A stretch of DNA of 14,508 nucleotides from Cellvibrionales bacterium UBA5860 (GTDB lineage Bacteria; Pseudomonadota; Gammaproteobacteria; Pseudomonadales; Porticoccaceae). Below are positions 6,495 to 13,747 of this stretch, piece by piece; within the stretch, counting starts at the first letter, position 1, and each line of letters opens with the position of its first letter. Below the pieces are notes generated by a model. That model was given only the letters and a program-made list of their open reading frames with translations. It was not told the origin of the DNA and did no database searches. The translations under genes and the position numbers were made by a program. The stretch is taken from positions 4,490 to 18,997 of the forward strand of contig DJFY01000112.1 in assembly GCA_002431545.1 (NCBI GenBank), written 5' to 3'.

Positions 6495-8760
6495 TCAATC
6501 CGCCTTTGAACGCTTCCGCGGTCTTTACCTCATCGTTCTCGACCGAAACTCGGCAGACATCAATAACATTAGGAATCTGGTGGATATGGCCGATAATTTC
6601 ACGCAATTGTTCGATTCCCGAAACCACAATAGCGAGCCGGATTTCCACCATACCATCGACGATAGAACCAGTGTGTAATCCGCTTATGGTCACGTCGTGC
6701 TCGGCCACCACGGTGGTAATATCCCTCAACAACCCGCCCCGATCGTAAGCTTTTACAGCGACTTCGACCGACAGCACCTCAGTCGGAGGGCCGCCCCACT
6801 CGAGCTGTATTACGCGACTTGAATCCCGCGCCTGTACCCTCAAAAGATTGCCGCAATCCTTGCGATGGATGGTTATTCCACCCTTTTTGCCGCGATATCC
6901 GCTAATGGCGACACCAGGCGTTGGTTTGCAACACACACCCGTCCGGACAGGGGCGCCCGCAGCCCCGTAAACAAAATGGTCGCTATTGCCAAACTGCCAC
7001 GCCGCCTGTTCGGCGCGGCGATCATCTGTCGAGAAGGCCCCGGATTTACCCTGGGCCGCGCTTACCAATTGCCCAAGATCCAGTAGACCGGCGCCCACGT
7101 TTTCGTAAAGTTGATCGACGCTTTTACAGCCAAAGGCATTGGCTAAATCCGCCGGTGTGGTGATACCGAGGCCCAGTCGACGTAATTCATTAGCCACCAG
7201 ATCGCGCCCGGTTGTGATGTTCTGATCCCGGTGTTGGGATTTAAACCACTGTTGGACTTTACTTTTCGCGCGCGTAGTCTGCAAATAAGCCAGTGAATCA
7301 TCGAGCCAGGCGCGACTTGGCGCGGTGTATTTTCCTGTGATTATTTCCACCTGGTCGGCGGTCTGCAGCGGATGATTCAAGCCAACTACACGGCCATTGA
7401 CCCTGGCCCCTCGGCAGCGGTGACCCACGTCGGTGTGAATATGGTAGGCGAAATCCACAGGTGTCGCGCCTGCCGGCAAGTCGACGACATGGCCCTTGGG
7501 TGTAAACACGTATACGCGATCCGCGCGGCCTTCGAGATGAAGGAAATCGCCCAGCGCTCGCCCGCCGATACTGTCGTGCCATTCGAGCACCTGCCGTAGC
7601 CAGGCAATCTTGCTTTCGAAATATTCCGAGGGGTCGTTCTCGCCGTCTTTATATTGCCAGTGGGCGCAGACACCGAATTCAGCTTCTTCGTGCATATCAT
7701 AAGTGCGAATCTGCACCTCTATCACTTTACGCCCCGGACCTATCACCGCGGTGTGCAGGGAGCGATACCCGTTCTCCTTGGGCGACGCGATATAGTCGTC
7801 AAATTCGTTGGGAATACTGCGCCACTTGCTGTGCACGATGCCCAGCACCGCATAGCAATCCGAAACCGTGGGCACCAAAACACGCACCGCGCGGATATCA
7901 TAGATCTGGGAAAACCCGACGCCCTTGCGGAGCATTTTTCGCCAGATACTGTAGATATGTTTGGCGCGCCCGCTGACTTCGCCCGATTTACCCAGTTTAC
8001 GCAGCTCGGTTTCAATTGCCGGAATCATCTCATTGATATAGCGCTGGCGTTCACTGCGTTTTTCGGCCAGCAGACGCGCTATTTGCTGGTATTCCTCCGG
8101 TTCGAGATAACGAAACGCCAGGTCTTCCAGCTCCCACTTGAGATGACCGATACCTAAGCGATGCGCCAGTGGTGCGTAAACGTCGAAGATTTCCTCCGCC
8201 ACCTTACGCCGCCGCTCTTGCGGCGCATTTTTTACCGCGCGAATGGCACAGGTGCGCTCCGCCAGTTTCAGCAACGCGACCCGCACATCGTCGATAATGG
8301 ATACCAGCATTTCGCGCATTTTGGCATTGTGTGCCGTATCGTCCCGGCCCAGGGCTGGCTGATCAGAGCGCAACCGGGTCACGATCGCCATACGCAAAAC
8401 ACTGCGAATAAGCTCGGCTACACCGTCACCGAACCGCCGCGATACTTCTTCAATCGCAAGTTTTTGCTCGCGAACAGCACGGTAGAGGATGCTGGCCTGA
8501 AGACCCTCGACATCCATACCCAGCTCAGACAGTATTTCGGCTATTTCCAGACCGGCCCGAGCGCAATCACCGGACTGAGTTTCTGGATAACGTTCGCGAT
8601 GTGTGGCTTCGGCGGTACGGGCACACTCTACCGCTGGCAACAGGGAGGACTGCAGGGAAGGTGCTGAAGTGCCTAGATTCTCAGCCAGGCGATGCAGCCA
8701 GGGCGCGACGCTGTCCGGATCGGAGTAAGGCAGGGAATCGCTCTGTCGAATGCGAACCAT
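6481..8760 (-). CDS. relA: GTP pyrophosphokinase RelA, monofunctional (p)ppGpp synthetase
   Basis: A 759-residue long RSH protein that makes (p)ppGpp from ATP and GTP/GDP on ribosomes stalled with uncharged tRNA. The N-terminal hydrolase-like domain (about 60-200) has no HDxxED motif, so it is a pseudo-hydrolase. The synthetase domain (about 265-375) carries EFDD at 319-322, the acidic ExDD signature of monofunctional RelA as opposed to RxKD in bifunctional SpoT/Rel, followed by NGYRSLHT and the EVQIRT strand. The TGS domain is at about 414-475. The zinc-finger-like region has C610, C611, H632 and C636. The ACT domain is at about 660-740. The ATG at 8758-8760 has GGAG six bases upstream. cysM ends 29 nt before it and mazG overlaps its 3' end. 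Length is normal (E. coli RelA is 744 residues). Confidence 0.98.
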   Translation of the reverse strand: MVRIRQSDSLPYSDPDSVAPWLHRLAENLGTSAPSLQSSLLPAVECARTAEATHRERYPETQSGDCARAGLEIAEILSELGMDVEGLQASILYRAVREQKLAIEEVSRRFGDGVAELIRSVLRMAIVTRLRSDQPALGRDDTAHNAKMREMLVSIIDDVRVALLKLAERTCAIRAVKNAPQERRRKVAEEIFDVYAPLAHRLGIGHLKWELEDLAFRYLEPEEYQQIARLLAEKRSERQRYINEMIPAIETELRKLGKSGEVSGRAKHIYSIWRKMLRKGVGFSQIYDIRAVRVLVPTVSDCYAVLGIVHSKWRSIPNEFDDYIASPKENGYRSLHTAVIGPGRKVIEVQIRTYDMHEEAEFGVCAHWQYKDGENDPSEYFESKIAWLRQVLEWHDSIGGRALGDFLHLEGRADRVYVFTPKGHVVDLPAGATPVDFAYHIHTDVGHRCRGARVNGRVVGLNHPLQTADQVEIITGKYTAPSRAWLDDSLAYLQTTRAKSKVQQWFKSQHRDQNITTGRDLVANELRRLGLGITTPADLANAFGCKSVDQLYENVGAGLLDLGQLVSAAQGKSGAFSTDDRRAEQAAWQFGNSDHFVYGAAGAPVRTGVCCKPTPGVAISGYRGKKGGITIHRKDCGNLLRVQARDSSRVIQLEWGGPPTEVLSVEVAVKAYDRGGLLRDITTVVAEHDVTISGLHTGSIVDGMVEIRLAIVVSGIEQLREIIGHIHQIPNVIDVCRVSVENDEVKTAEAFKGGLNDDS

Positions 8761-8789
8761 GCTAGGCTCCGTTCAGCAATTCGTGCGAA

Positions 8790-9686
8790 TCACTGATTGT
8801 ATAAGCCGGAAGAAAGGTAACGGTCGCCCCGGTCAGAAATGGACACGACGATAACCGCGTTACTTAGATTCTCCGCCAACCGCAGTGCACCAGCAACGGC
8901 GCCACCCGAAGAAACACCACAAAATATACCTTCCCGACGTGCCAGCTGGCGCATCGTGTCCTCAGCCTCTTGCTGACCGATGTCGAGGATCTGATCGACC
9001 AAAGCCTCGCTAAAAATACCTGGCAGGTAAGCTCTTGGCCAACGTCGAATACCGGGAATACTAGCGCCCTCCGCAGGTTGCAGGCCAACTATCTGTATCG
9101 CCGGATTTTTCTCCTTGAGGTATTTCGCCACCCCCATAATGGTACCGGTGGTCCCCATTGCACTGACAAAATGGCTCACTGTGCCGTTGGTTTGTTGCCA
9201 TATCTCCGGACCAGTACCTTCGATATGAGCAAGGGGGTTGTCCTCGTTGTTAAACTGATCGAGAACTATTCCCTTGCCCTGCCGCTGCATCTCCAGCGCG
9301 AGATCGCGCGCGCCTTCCATGCTCGCCTCTTTACTCACCAGGATAAGCTCCGCGCCATAGGCCAGCATCGCCGCCTTGCGCTCTTCGGTCATATGGTCGG
9401 GCATGATCAAGACCATACGATAACCCTTGATCGCGGCGACCATAGCCAATGCAATACCGGTGTTGCCGCTGGTGGCTTCGATCAAGGTATCGCCCGGGCG
9501 AATCGTGCCCCGCGCTTCCGCCTGCTTAATCATGCTCAACGCCGGCCGATCCTTGACTGACCCCGCTGGGTTGTTCCCCTCGAGCTTGACCAGAATCAGA
9601 TTATCGGTGCCCGCAGACAGGCGTTGCAATCGCACCAGGGGCGTATTGCCTATACAAGCCTCTATCGTTGGATATTCATCGGTCAT
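8790..9686 (-). CDS. cysM: Cysteine synthase B (O-acetylserine sulfhydrylase B)
   Basis: A 298-residue PLP enzyme of fold type II that makes cysteine from O-acetylserine and sulfide or thiosulfate. The PLP lysine is K45 in NPAGSVKDRPA. The asparagine loop ATSGNTG is at 71-77 and the phosphate loop GTTGT at 178-182. The segment PGIRRWPRAYLPGIF (211-225) is the CysM-specific form and separates it from CysK. The ATG at 9684-9686 is preferred, because GAGG lies seven bases before it; two TTG codons just upstream would add two residues. The gene follows the inverted-repeat element at 9708-9807 and precedes relA by 29 nt. In pseudomonads rlmD lies between cysM and relA; here it is missing. Confidence 0.97.
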   Translation of the reverse strand: MTDEYPTIEACIGNTPLVRLQRLSAGTDNLILVKLEGNNPAGSVKDRPALSMIKQAEARGTIRPGDTLIEATSGNTGIALAMVAAIKGYRMVLIMPDHMTEERKAAMLAYGAELILVSKEASMEGARDLALEMQRQGKGIVLDQFNNEDNPLAHIEGTGPEIWQQTNGTVSHFVSAMGTTGTIMGVAKYLKEKNPAIQIVGLQPAEGASIPGIRRWPRAYLPGIFSEALVDQILDIGQQEAEDTMRQLARREGIFCGVSSGGAVAGALRLAENLSNAVIVVSISDRGDRYLSSGLYNQ

Positions 9687-9693
9687 CAACAAA

Positions 9694-9697
9694 CCTC
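9694..9697 (-). promoter_or_regulatory. Ribosome binding site GAGG of cysM
   Basis: Minus-strand GAGG is seven bases from the ATG at 9686 and only one base from the TTG at 9692. It therefore supports the ATG start and the 298-residue product. It lies ten bases beyond the downstream arm of the long inverted repeat, close enough for RNA structure there to affect its access. Confidence 0.7.
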
Positions 9698-9707
9698 AAT
9701 CGGTGAC

Positions 9708-9807
9708 TTTTTACTATTTTAGCTACTGCTTGCGCGGAATGTCGCAACGCCAGCTAAACACTAAGACCTGATACGTATATATTTAGACAAAGCTGAAATA
9801 GTAAAAA
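9708..9807. repeat. 100-bp element with 17-bp inverted terminal arms between acpS and cysM
   Basis: The left arm TTTTTACTATTTTAGCT (9708-9724) is the reverse complement of the right arm AGCTGAAATAGTAAAAA (9791-9807) except for one base. On a plus-strand transcript that difference is a G-U wobble; on the minus-strand transcript it is a C-A mismatch. The 66-nt centre holds a hairpin TTGCG/CGCAA (9730-9734 with 9743-9747), an AGCTAAA (9752-9758) that can pair with part of the left arm instead, and the palindrome ATACGTAT (9771-9778). It nearly fills the gap: 13 nt remain to the acpS stop and 21 to the cysM ATG. There is no T run after the stem, so it is not a classic terminator. It could be a small nonautonomous element, a leader with alternative folds, or paired operator sites. 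Confidence 0.75.
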
Positions 9808-9820
9808 TGGAGGGTCAACA

Positions 9821-10195
9821 TTAACTTTGCAATAGTGCGAAAGCGAGTGCGTAAGCCTTTTCGTCACTGAGACTTAGTAGCACTCGACTCGCTCCAAGCC
9901 GCTCCAGCCTCTCCCGGGCACGATTGTATAGCAGTACCTGCGGCACGCCTCCGGGTCCATGACGCGTTTCGATATCCTGCCAGCTAACCTTACCCAGACC
10001 CGTACCCAGAGCTTTGCCAACGGCCTCCTTGGCAGCAAATCGCTTGGCCAGGTAATTCGCAGGCTCCCCCAGCATTTTGTAGGATTCCAGTTCCCCGGGG
10101 CAAAGAATGCGCTCACAAAATCGCGTACCGTGGCGCTCGACAGCACCGCGAATCCGGGCGATATCCACGAGGTCAGCACCGACGCCGATAATCAC
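9821..10195 (-). CDS. acpS: Holo-[acyl-carrier-protein] synthase
   Basis: A 124-residue enzyme that transfers 4'-phosphopantetheine from CoA to the serine of acyl carrier protein, needed for fatty acid synthesis. The magnesium ligands are D8 in GVGADLVDIARI and E57 in KRFAAKEAVGKALGTG, both in the family positions. Length is typical (about 120-130). The start is GTG at 10193-10195, overlapping the recO stop TGA in a GTGA arrangement, so translation is probably coupled to recO. In most gammaproteobacteria pdxJ lies between recO and acpS; here it is absent. Confidence 0.96.
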   Translation of the reverse strand: MIIGVGADLVDIARIRGAVERHGTRFCERILCPGELESYKMLGEPANYLAKRFAAKEAVGKALGTGLGKVSWQDIETRHGPGGVPQVLLYNRARERLERLGASRVLLSLSDEKAYALAFALLQS

Positions 10196-10953
10196 GGCTT
10201 CGCCCCCGAGGCAAAACCACGCCGGTAAAGCTCCCTGCTGCGCAGGGGCCTACCTTCAAGCTGGGCAGCAATAGCTTGCCGCAAGAGTAATTTAGCAGTT
10301 CGACGAACCGAAGCGAGCCCAAAGTCCCCTTGCGCAATTGCCAGCAAATCAACGCCTGCGAACACATTGTCGGCGCGGCGGTTTCCGTCGACGACTGGCG
10401 TTAGACCGTATCCCGGGAGAAATCGGTATAGCCCATCGACAAGAATCGGCTCACCCTCTGGATAATCCGCTGAAAAATCAATCGCACTGCCCATTTCCTC
10501 GAGCAGCAGGAGCTCGAAACCCCGCAGGGCGGGTTCCATATCAACATCCTGCGCCAGGGCATCAAGCAAGCGGCTGTAATCAATGTAAAGGCTTTCGCAA
10601 GGAATATGGTCTGGCAGCAGCCTGTACAACAATTCATTGAGGTAAAGACCGATATAAACGCGCTCTCCGGGAATCAGCGGCACCGGCTTCATAGGCTCGC
10701 AAGCGGTCAGCGCTTTCAGGTCACCCCGGCCACGACAACTAATGTAGTAAGGCACAAATGGCTGCAGGCGCATCTGAGTGTTTTTTCGGGCACGCATCGA
10801 CACCCGGGCAACAGCACGAAAACGACCGGCGTCACAAGAAAAAAGATCAACCAGTTGACTGGATTCTCGATACGGACGCGTATGCAACACAAAGGTCGGC
10901 TGTTCGGCGGACGCCAGGTCTGTCGCACCTCTGGAGTTTATTTCAGTCGACAT
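10192..10953 (-). CDS. recO: DNA repair protein RecO
   Basis: A 253-residue protein of the RecFOR pathway, which displaces SSB and loads RecA on gapped DNA. The N-terminal OB-fold begins with FVLHTRPYRESSQLVDLFS. LQPFVPYYISCRGRGDLKAL and the helical segment GLYLNELLYRLLP match the family, and the C terminus ends in the conserved LRSRELYRR. The zinc-site cysteines found in some RecO proteins are not obvious, as in E. coli. The ATG at 10951-10953 is preferred, giving an 11-nt overlap with the era stop; a frame opening at 10983 would overlap era by 41 nt and add ten residues. About 17 residues precede the OB-fold, a little more than in E. coli, so the exact start is the least certain part. Confidence 0.93.
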   Translation of the reverse strand: MSTEINSRGATDLASAEQPTFVLHTRPYRESSQLVDLFSCDAGRFRAVARVSMRARKNTQMRLQPFVPYYISCRGRGDLKALTACEPMKPVPLIPGERVYIGLYLNELLYRLLPDHIPCESLYIDYSRLLDALAQDVDMEPALRGFELLLLEEMGSAIDFSADYPEGEPILVDGLYRFLPGYGLTPVVDGNRRADNVFAGVDLLAIAQGDFGLASVRRTAKLLLRQAIAAQLEGRPLRSRELYRRGFASGAKP

Positions 10954-11854
10954 AACCCAGGCTGCGCAGCGCACGCTCGTCATCTGACCACCCGCTACGC
11001 ACTTTCACCCACAAATTCAGCATAACCTTGCAGTCAAACAGATGCTCCATATCGAGCCGGGCCTGCTGACCGATTTTTTTTAGGCGTTGTCCACCGGCAC
11101 CGATAATGATTTTTTTCTGGCCGTCGCGTTCGACAAGAATCAGCGCGCTGATGCGCTTCAAACCGCCCTCGTCTTTAAATTCCTCGATCTCTACAGTCAC
11201 CTGGTAGGGCAACTCGGCACCCAGTTGGCGGGTTATCTTTTCCCGGACGATTTCCGCAGCCAGGAAGCGTTCGCTACGATCGGTGATCTGATCCGCTGGA
11301 TAATGGTGCTCGCTTTGCGGTATATGCCTGATAATTGCCTGTTCCAACATATCGAGGTGTTGTCCGTGCAGTGCCGAAATCGGTATCAGTTCAGCGTCCG
11401 GCAGGTGGTTCTGCACCAGGTTAAGGTATTCGAGCAAGTCTTTATGTTCCGCGATACGATCAATTTTATTGATCGCGACAATCACAGGAATACTTGAATT
11501 CTTAAGCTGCCGGGCAACGATCTGATCACCTTCGCTCCACTGCAGGCGATCCACCACAAACACGACCACGTCGACGCCGTGTATCGCGTTGAGCGCAGTG
11601 CGATTCATCACGCGATTGATCGCCTTTTTCTGCAGTTGGTGAATACCAGGCGTGTCGACAAATATCAACTGAACATCATCAAGCGTCTTTATACCCAATA
11701 TAGTGTGGCGCGTGGTCTGCGGCTTGCGGGACGTGATACTGAGCTTAAACCCCAAAAGATGATTGAGCAGCGTCGACTTGCCAACATTGGGCTGACCAAC
11801 AATGGCGATATAACCGCAGCGGCCTGTAATAGGCTCAGGCACATCAGTATTCAC
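10943..11854 (-). CDS. era: GTPase Era
   Basis: A 303-residue essential GTPase that binds the 3' end of 16S rRNA and helps 30S assembly. The GTPase motifs are G1 GQPNVGKS at 20-27, threonines of the G2 region at 47-48, G3 DTPG at 67-70, G4 NKID at 129-132 and G5 SA at 160-161. The C-terminal KH domain carries IIIGAGGQRLKKIG (249-262). Length is normal (E. coli 301). The start is GTG at 11852-11854 with GGAG nine bases before it; there is no in-frame ATG before the G1 motif. It follows rnc after 36 nt and its stop overlaps recO, as in the standard rnc-era-recO operon. Confidence 0.98.
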   Translation of the reverse strand: MNTDVPEPITGRCGYIAIVGQPNVGKSTLLNHLLGFKLSITSRKPQTTRHTILGIKTLDDVQLIFVDTPGIHQLQKKAINRVMNRTALNAIHGVDVVVFVVDRLQWSEGDQIVARQLKNSSIPVIVAINKIDRIAEHKDLLEYLNLVQNHLPDAELIPISALHGQHLDMLEQAIIRHIPQSEHHYPADQITDRSERFLAAEIVREKITRQLGAELPYQVTVEIEEFKDEGGLKRISALILVERDGQKKIIIGAGGQRLKKIGQQARLDMEHLFDCKVMLNLWVKVRSGWSDDERALRSLGYVD

Positions 11855-11890
11855 GCAATGACGCTCCGGGGAGGGCAGGCGGCTATCAGA

Positions 11891-12577
11891 TTAGCCAGCC
11901 TGGGCATTTTCGATCTGGGCAAGCAGGGCTCCGGCGGCAATCTGCTCAGCTCTCTTTCGGCTGCTTCCGGAACCGACGTTCTGACACGCGCTATCCTGCA
12001 AACGACACCTTACGGTAAAGGTACGTTGGTGCGCCTCGCCGCTGCATTCCAGTAACTCGTAGACCGGTAGCGGACGTCCGATTTTTTGCAGATGTTCCTG
12101 CAGGCGGGTCTTGGCATCCTTGCCTGGCTCGTCGAGCGATAGCGCCGACAGCCGACTGGCAAACCAGCACTCTACCTTTTCGCGGCAGACCTTTAATCCG
12201 GCGTCGATATACAAAGCTCCGATCAGGGCCTCGAACGTATTTGCAAGAATCGAGGCGCGTTTACTACCCCCAGTTTTGAGCTCGCCATCACCCAGGTGGA
12301 TACATTCGCCAAGCCCGAGTTCGCGCGCCACCTGGGCAAGCACCGTGCCTTTGACGAGACTGGCGCGAAGTTGGCTCAGCTCGCCTTCGCTAGCCTGCGG
12401 AAATCTGCCGTACAAAATATCGCTGATCACCATACCCAGCACCGCATCGCCCAGAAATTCGAGACGCTCGTTATTTGCCGCACCGAAGCTACGGTGTGTT
12501 AGTGCCTGATCAAATAGATGCGGATCGTCAAACCGATAATCGATTTTTTCCAGTAGAAGCTCGGCGTGGTTGTTCAC
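11891..12577 (-). CDS. rnc: Ribonuclease III
   Basis: A 228-residue double-stranded-RNA endonuclease that matures rRNA precursors and cleaves structured mRNAs. The endonuclease domain contains the signature NNERLEFLGDAVL, giving catalytic E40 and D44. The second metal-binding stretch reads ILANTFEALIGALYID, where N113 replaces the aspartate equivalent to E. coli D114, and E116 matches E117. The dsRNA-binding domain starts near KDAKTRLQEHLQ (about 153) and ends with SGSSRKRAEQIAAGALL. The start is GTG at 12575-12577, three bases after the stop of the DUF4845 gene; the next in-frame ATG would remove the active site. It has no clear Shine-Dalgarno, so coupling to the upstream gene is likely. Confidence 0.96.
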   Translation of the reverse strand: MNNHAELLLEKIDYRFDDPHLFDQALTHRSFGAANNERLEFLGDAVLGMVISDILYGRFPQASEGELSQLRASLVKGTVLAQVARELGLGECIHLGDGELKTGGSKRASILANTFEALIGALYIDAGLKVCREKVECWFASRLSALSLDEPGKDAKTRLQEHLQKIGRPLPVYELLECSGEAHQRTFTVRCRLQDSACQNVGSGSSRKRAEQIAAGALLAQIENAQAG

Positions 12578-12580
12578 GGA

Positions 12581-12955
12581 CTATTCGGAGGAAGAGCGAC
12601 TCTCGTACAAGTTGTCAAACGTCACGATCGCGTCTACATTGCCGAGAATATTTACTCTTTTTTCGTAGTTAATTCTAACCTCGGTGTGCGTTTTTTTACG
12701 CTCAATTTCCACCGTGTTGACATTGATATCCCGCACGCCATTGACCGAGAAATACTTGGACATCTTGCTGCGTATTTCCCCATTGGACATCTTGTGCACC
12801 TGTTCGTCGCCAAGCGATTGCAAGGCAGCGTTGACAAAATAATTATCCAGATAAAGTGGCCCGATTTTAAACACCAGCAAACCCAAAAAAGCCGCAATAG
12901 CCAACACAATTAACAGCCCGATTGACGAAAGTCCTTTTTGATGCCCCTTAATCAT
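12581..12955 (-). CDS. DUF4845 domain protein, single-pass membrane protein of unknown function
   Basis: A 124-residue protein. Residues 1-8 are basic, about 9-31 form one hydrophobic segment (LSSIGLLIVLAIAAFLGLL), and the rest is a small soluble domain that probably lies in the periplasm. A gene of this family sits between lepB and rnc in pseudomonads and relatives, and the position and size match. No enzyme motif is visible and no function is assigned. The N terminus looks like a prepilin leader (KG followed by a hydrophobic stretch), but it lacks the glutamate at +5, so pilin processing is unlikely. The ATG at 12953-12955 has GGAG eight bases upstream; lepB ends 23 nt before. Confidence 0.85.
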   Translation of the reverse strand: MIKGHQKGLSSIGLLIVLAIAAFLGLLVFKIGPLYLDNYFVNAALQSLGDEQVHKMSNGEIRSKMSKYFSVNGVRDINVNTVEIERKKTHTEVRINYEKRVNILGNVDAIVTFDNLYESRSSSE

Positions 12956-12978
12956 GGCCCGATCTCCAGATATTGTTT

Positions 12979-13737
12979 CTATTGAATGCGTCCCACTCTA
13001 TCAAAACTGGGTACGCTTAGCATTTTTTCCCAGTGCATCCAGATAGCAAATGCCTTACCAACGATATTTTCCTCCGGCACGGTACCCCAGGCCCTGCTGT
13101 CCTGACTATTATCGCGATTATCACCCATCATGAAATAGTGACCCTCGGGGACCACTTTGTAGTAATTAGCGCCATACGGTCCCGGCGGCACCTGTTTACG
13201 TACCAGGTGTTCCACGCCGTAGAGATTTTCGTACACTATTTTTGCACCCCGGTCTCGGGAATAACCCGCGCCTTCAACTATTTTCTGCGGCATTTCTTCG
13301 CCATTCACAAACAACCGATTGTCTACGACACGCACTTCGTCACCCGGCAGACCAATGACTCGCTTAATAAAATAACGATCATCACCTGGCGGATAAAACA
13401 CCATGATATCGCCGCGTTGAGGCTCACCGATTTCCGCAATTTTGGTACCGGTGACGGGCAGACGTAATCCATAGGCATATTTATTAACCAGAATAAAATC
13501 GCCAACCAGCAGAGTTGGAATCATCGACCCGGAAGGAATTTGGAAAGGCTCGATTAGAAATGAGCGCACGATCAATACAACCAGCAGCACGGGGAAAAAA
13601 GGCGCGGTCGCCTCGATACTCCAGTGGACCGGTGTTTCCGGATCGCGCTTGGGCGCCAGGTAAAAGCGATCGACTAGCCAGACTGCGCCGGTCAGCGCAG
13701 TGAGCGTGACCAGAATCAAAGGAAAATTAATATCCAT
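12979..13737 (-). CDS. lepB: Signal peptidase I
   Basis: A 252-residue inner-membrane serine protease that removes signal peptides from exported proteins on the periplasmic face. Two N-terminal transmembrane segments lie at about 5-24 and 46-62, separated by a charged cytoplasmic loop, the usual gammaproteobacterial topology. The nucleophile is S71 in IPSGSMIPTL and the general base is K125 in YFIKRVIGLPGD. Box E, GDNRDNSQDSR, is at 205-215. It is shorter than E. coli LepB (324 residues), similar in size to other gammaproteobacterial forms. The ATG at 13735-13737 is ten bases after the lepA stop, the classic lepA-lepB operon, with an AAGGA before it. Confidence 0.97.
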   Translation of the reverse strand: MDINFPLILVTLTALTGAVWLVDRFYLAPKRDPETPVHWSIEATAPFFPVLLVVLIVRSFLIEPFQIPSGSMIPTLLVGDFILVNKYAYGLRLPVTGTKIAEIGEPQRGDIMVFYPPGDDRYFIKRVIGLPGDEVRVVDNRLFVNGEEMPQKIVEGAGYSRDRGAKIVYENLYGVEHLVRKQVPPGPYGANYYKVVPEGHYFMMGDNRDNSQDSRAWGTVPEENIVGKAFAIWMHWEKMLSVPSFDRVGRIQ

Positions 13738-13747
13738 GCCCGGTTCC

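Noticed and set aside
7654..8667. Two consecutive plus-strand open frames of about 167 residues antisense to relA
   Set aside because: They lie wholly within the conserved relA coding sequence and show no known motif; open frames of this length are common opposite GC-rich genes.
12581..12955. Prepilin-like N terminus on the DUF4845 protein
   Set aside because: The Gly-hydrophobic start recalls class III signal peptides, but the conserved glutamate at +5 is a glycine and no pilin genes are nearby.
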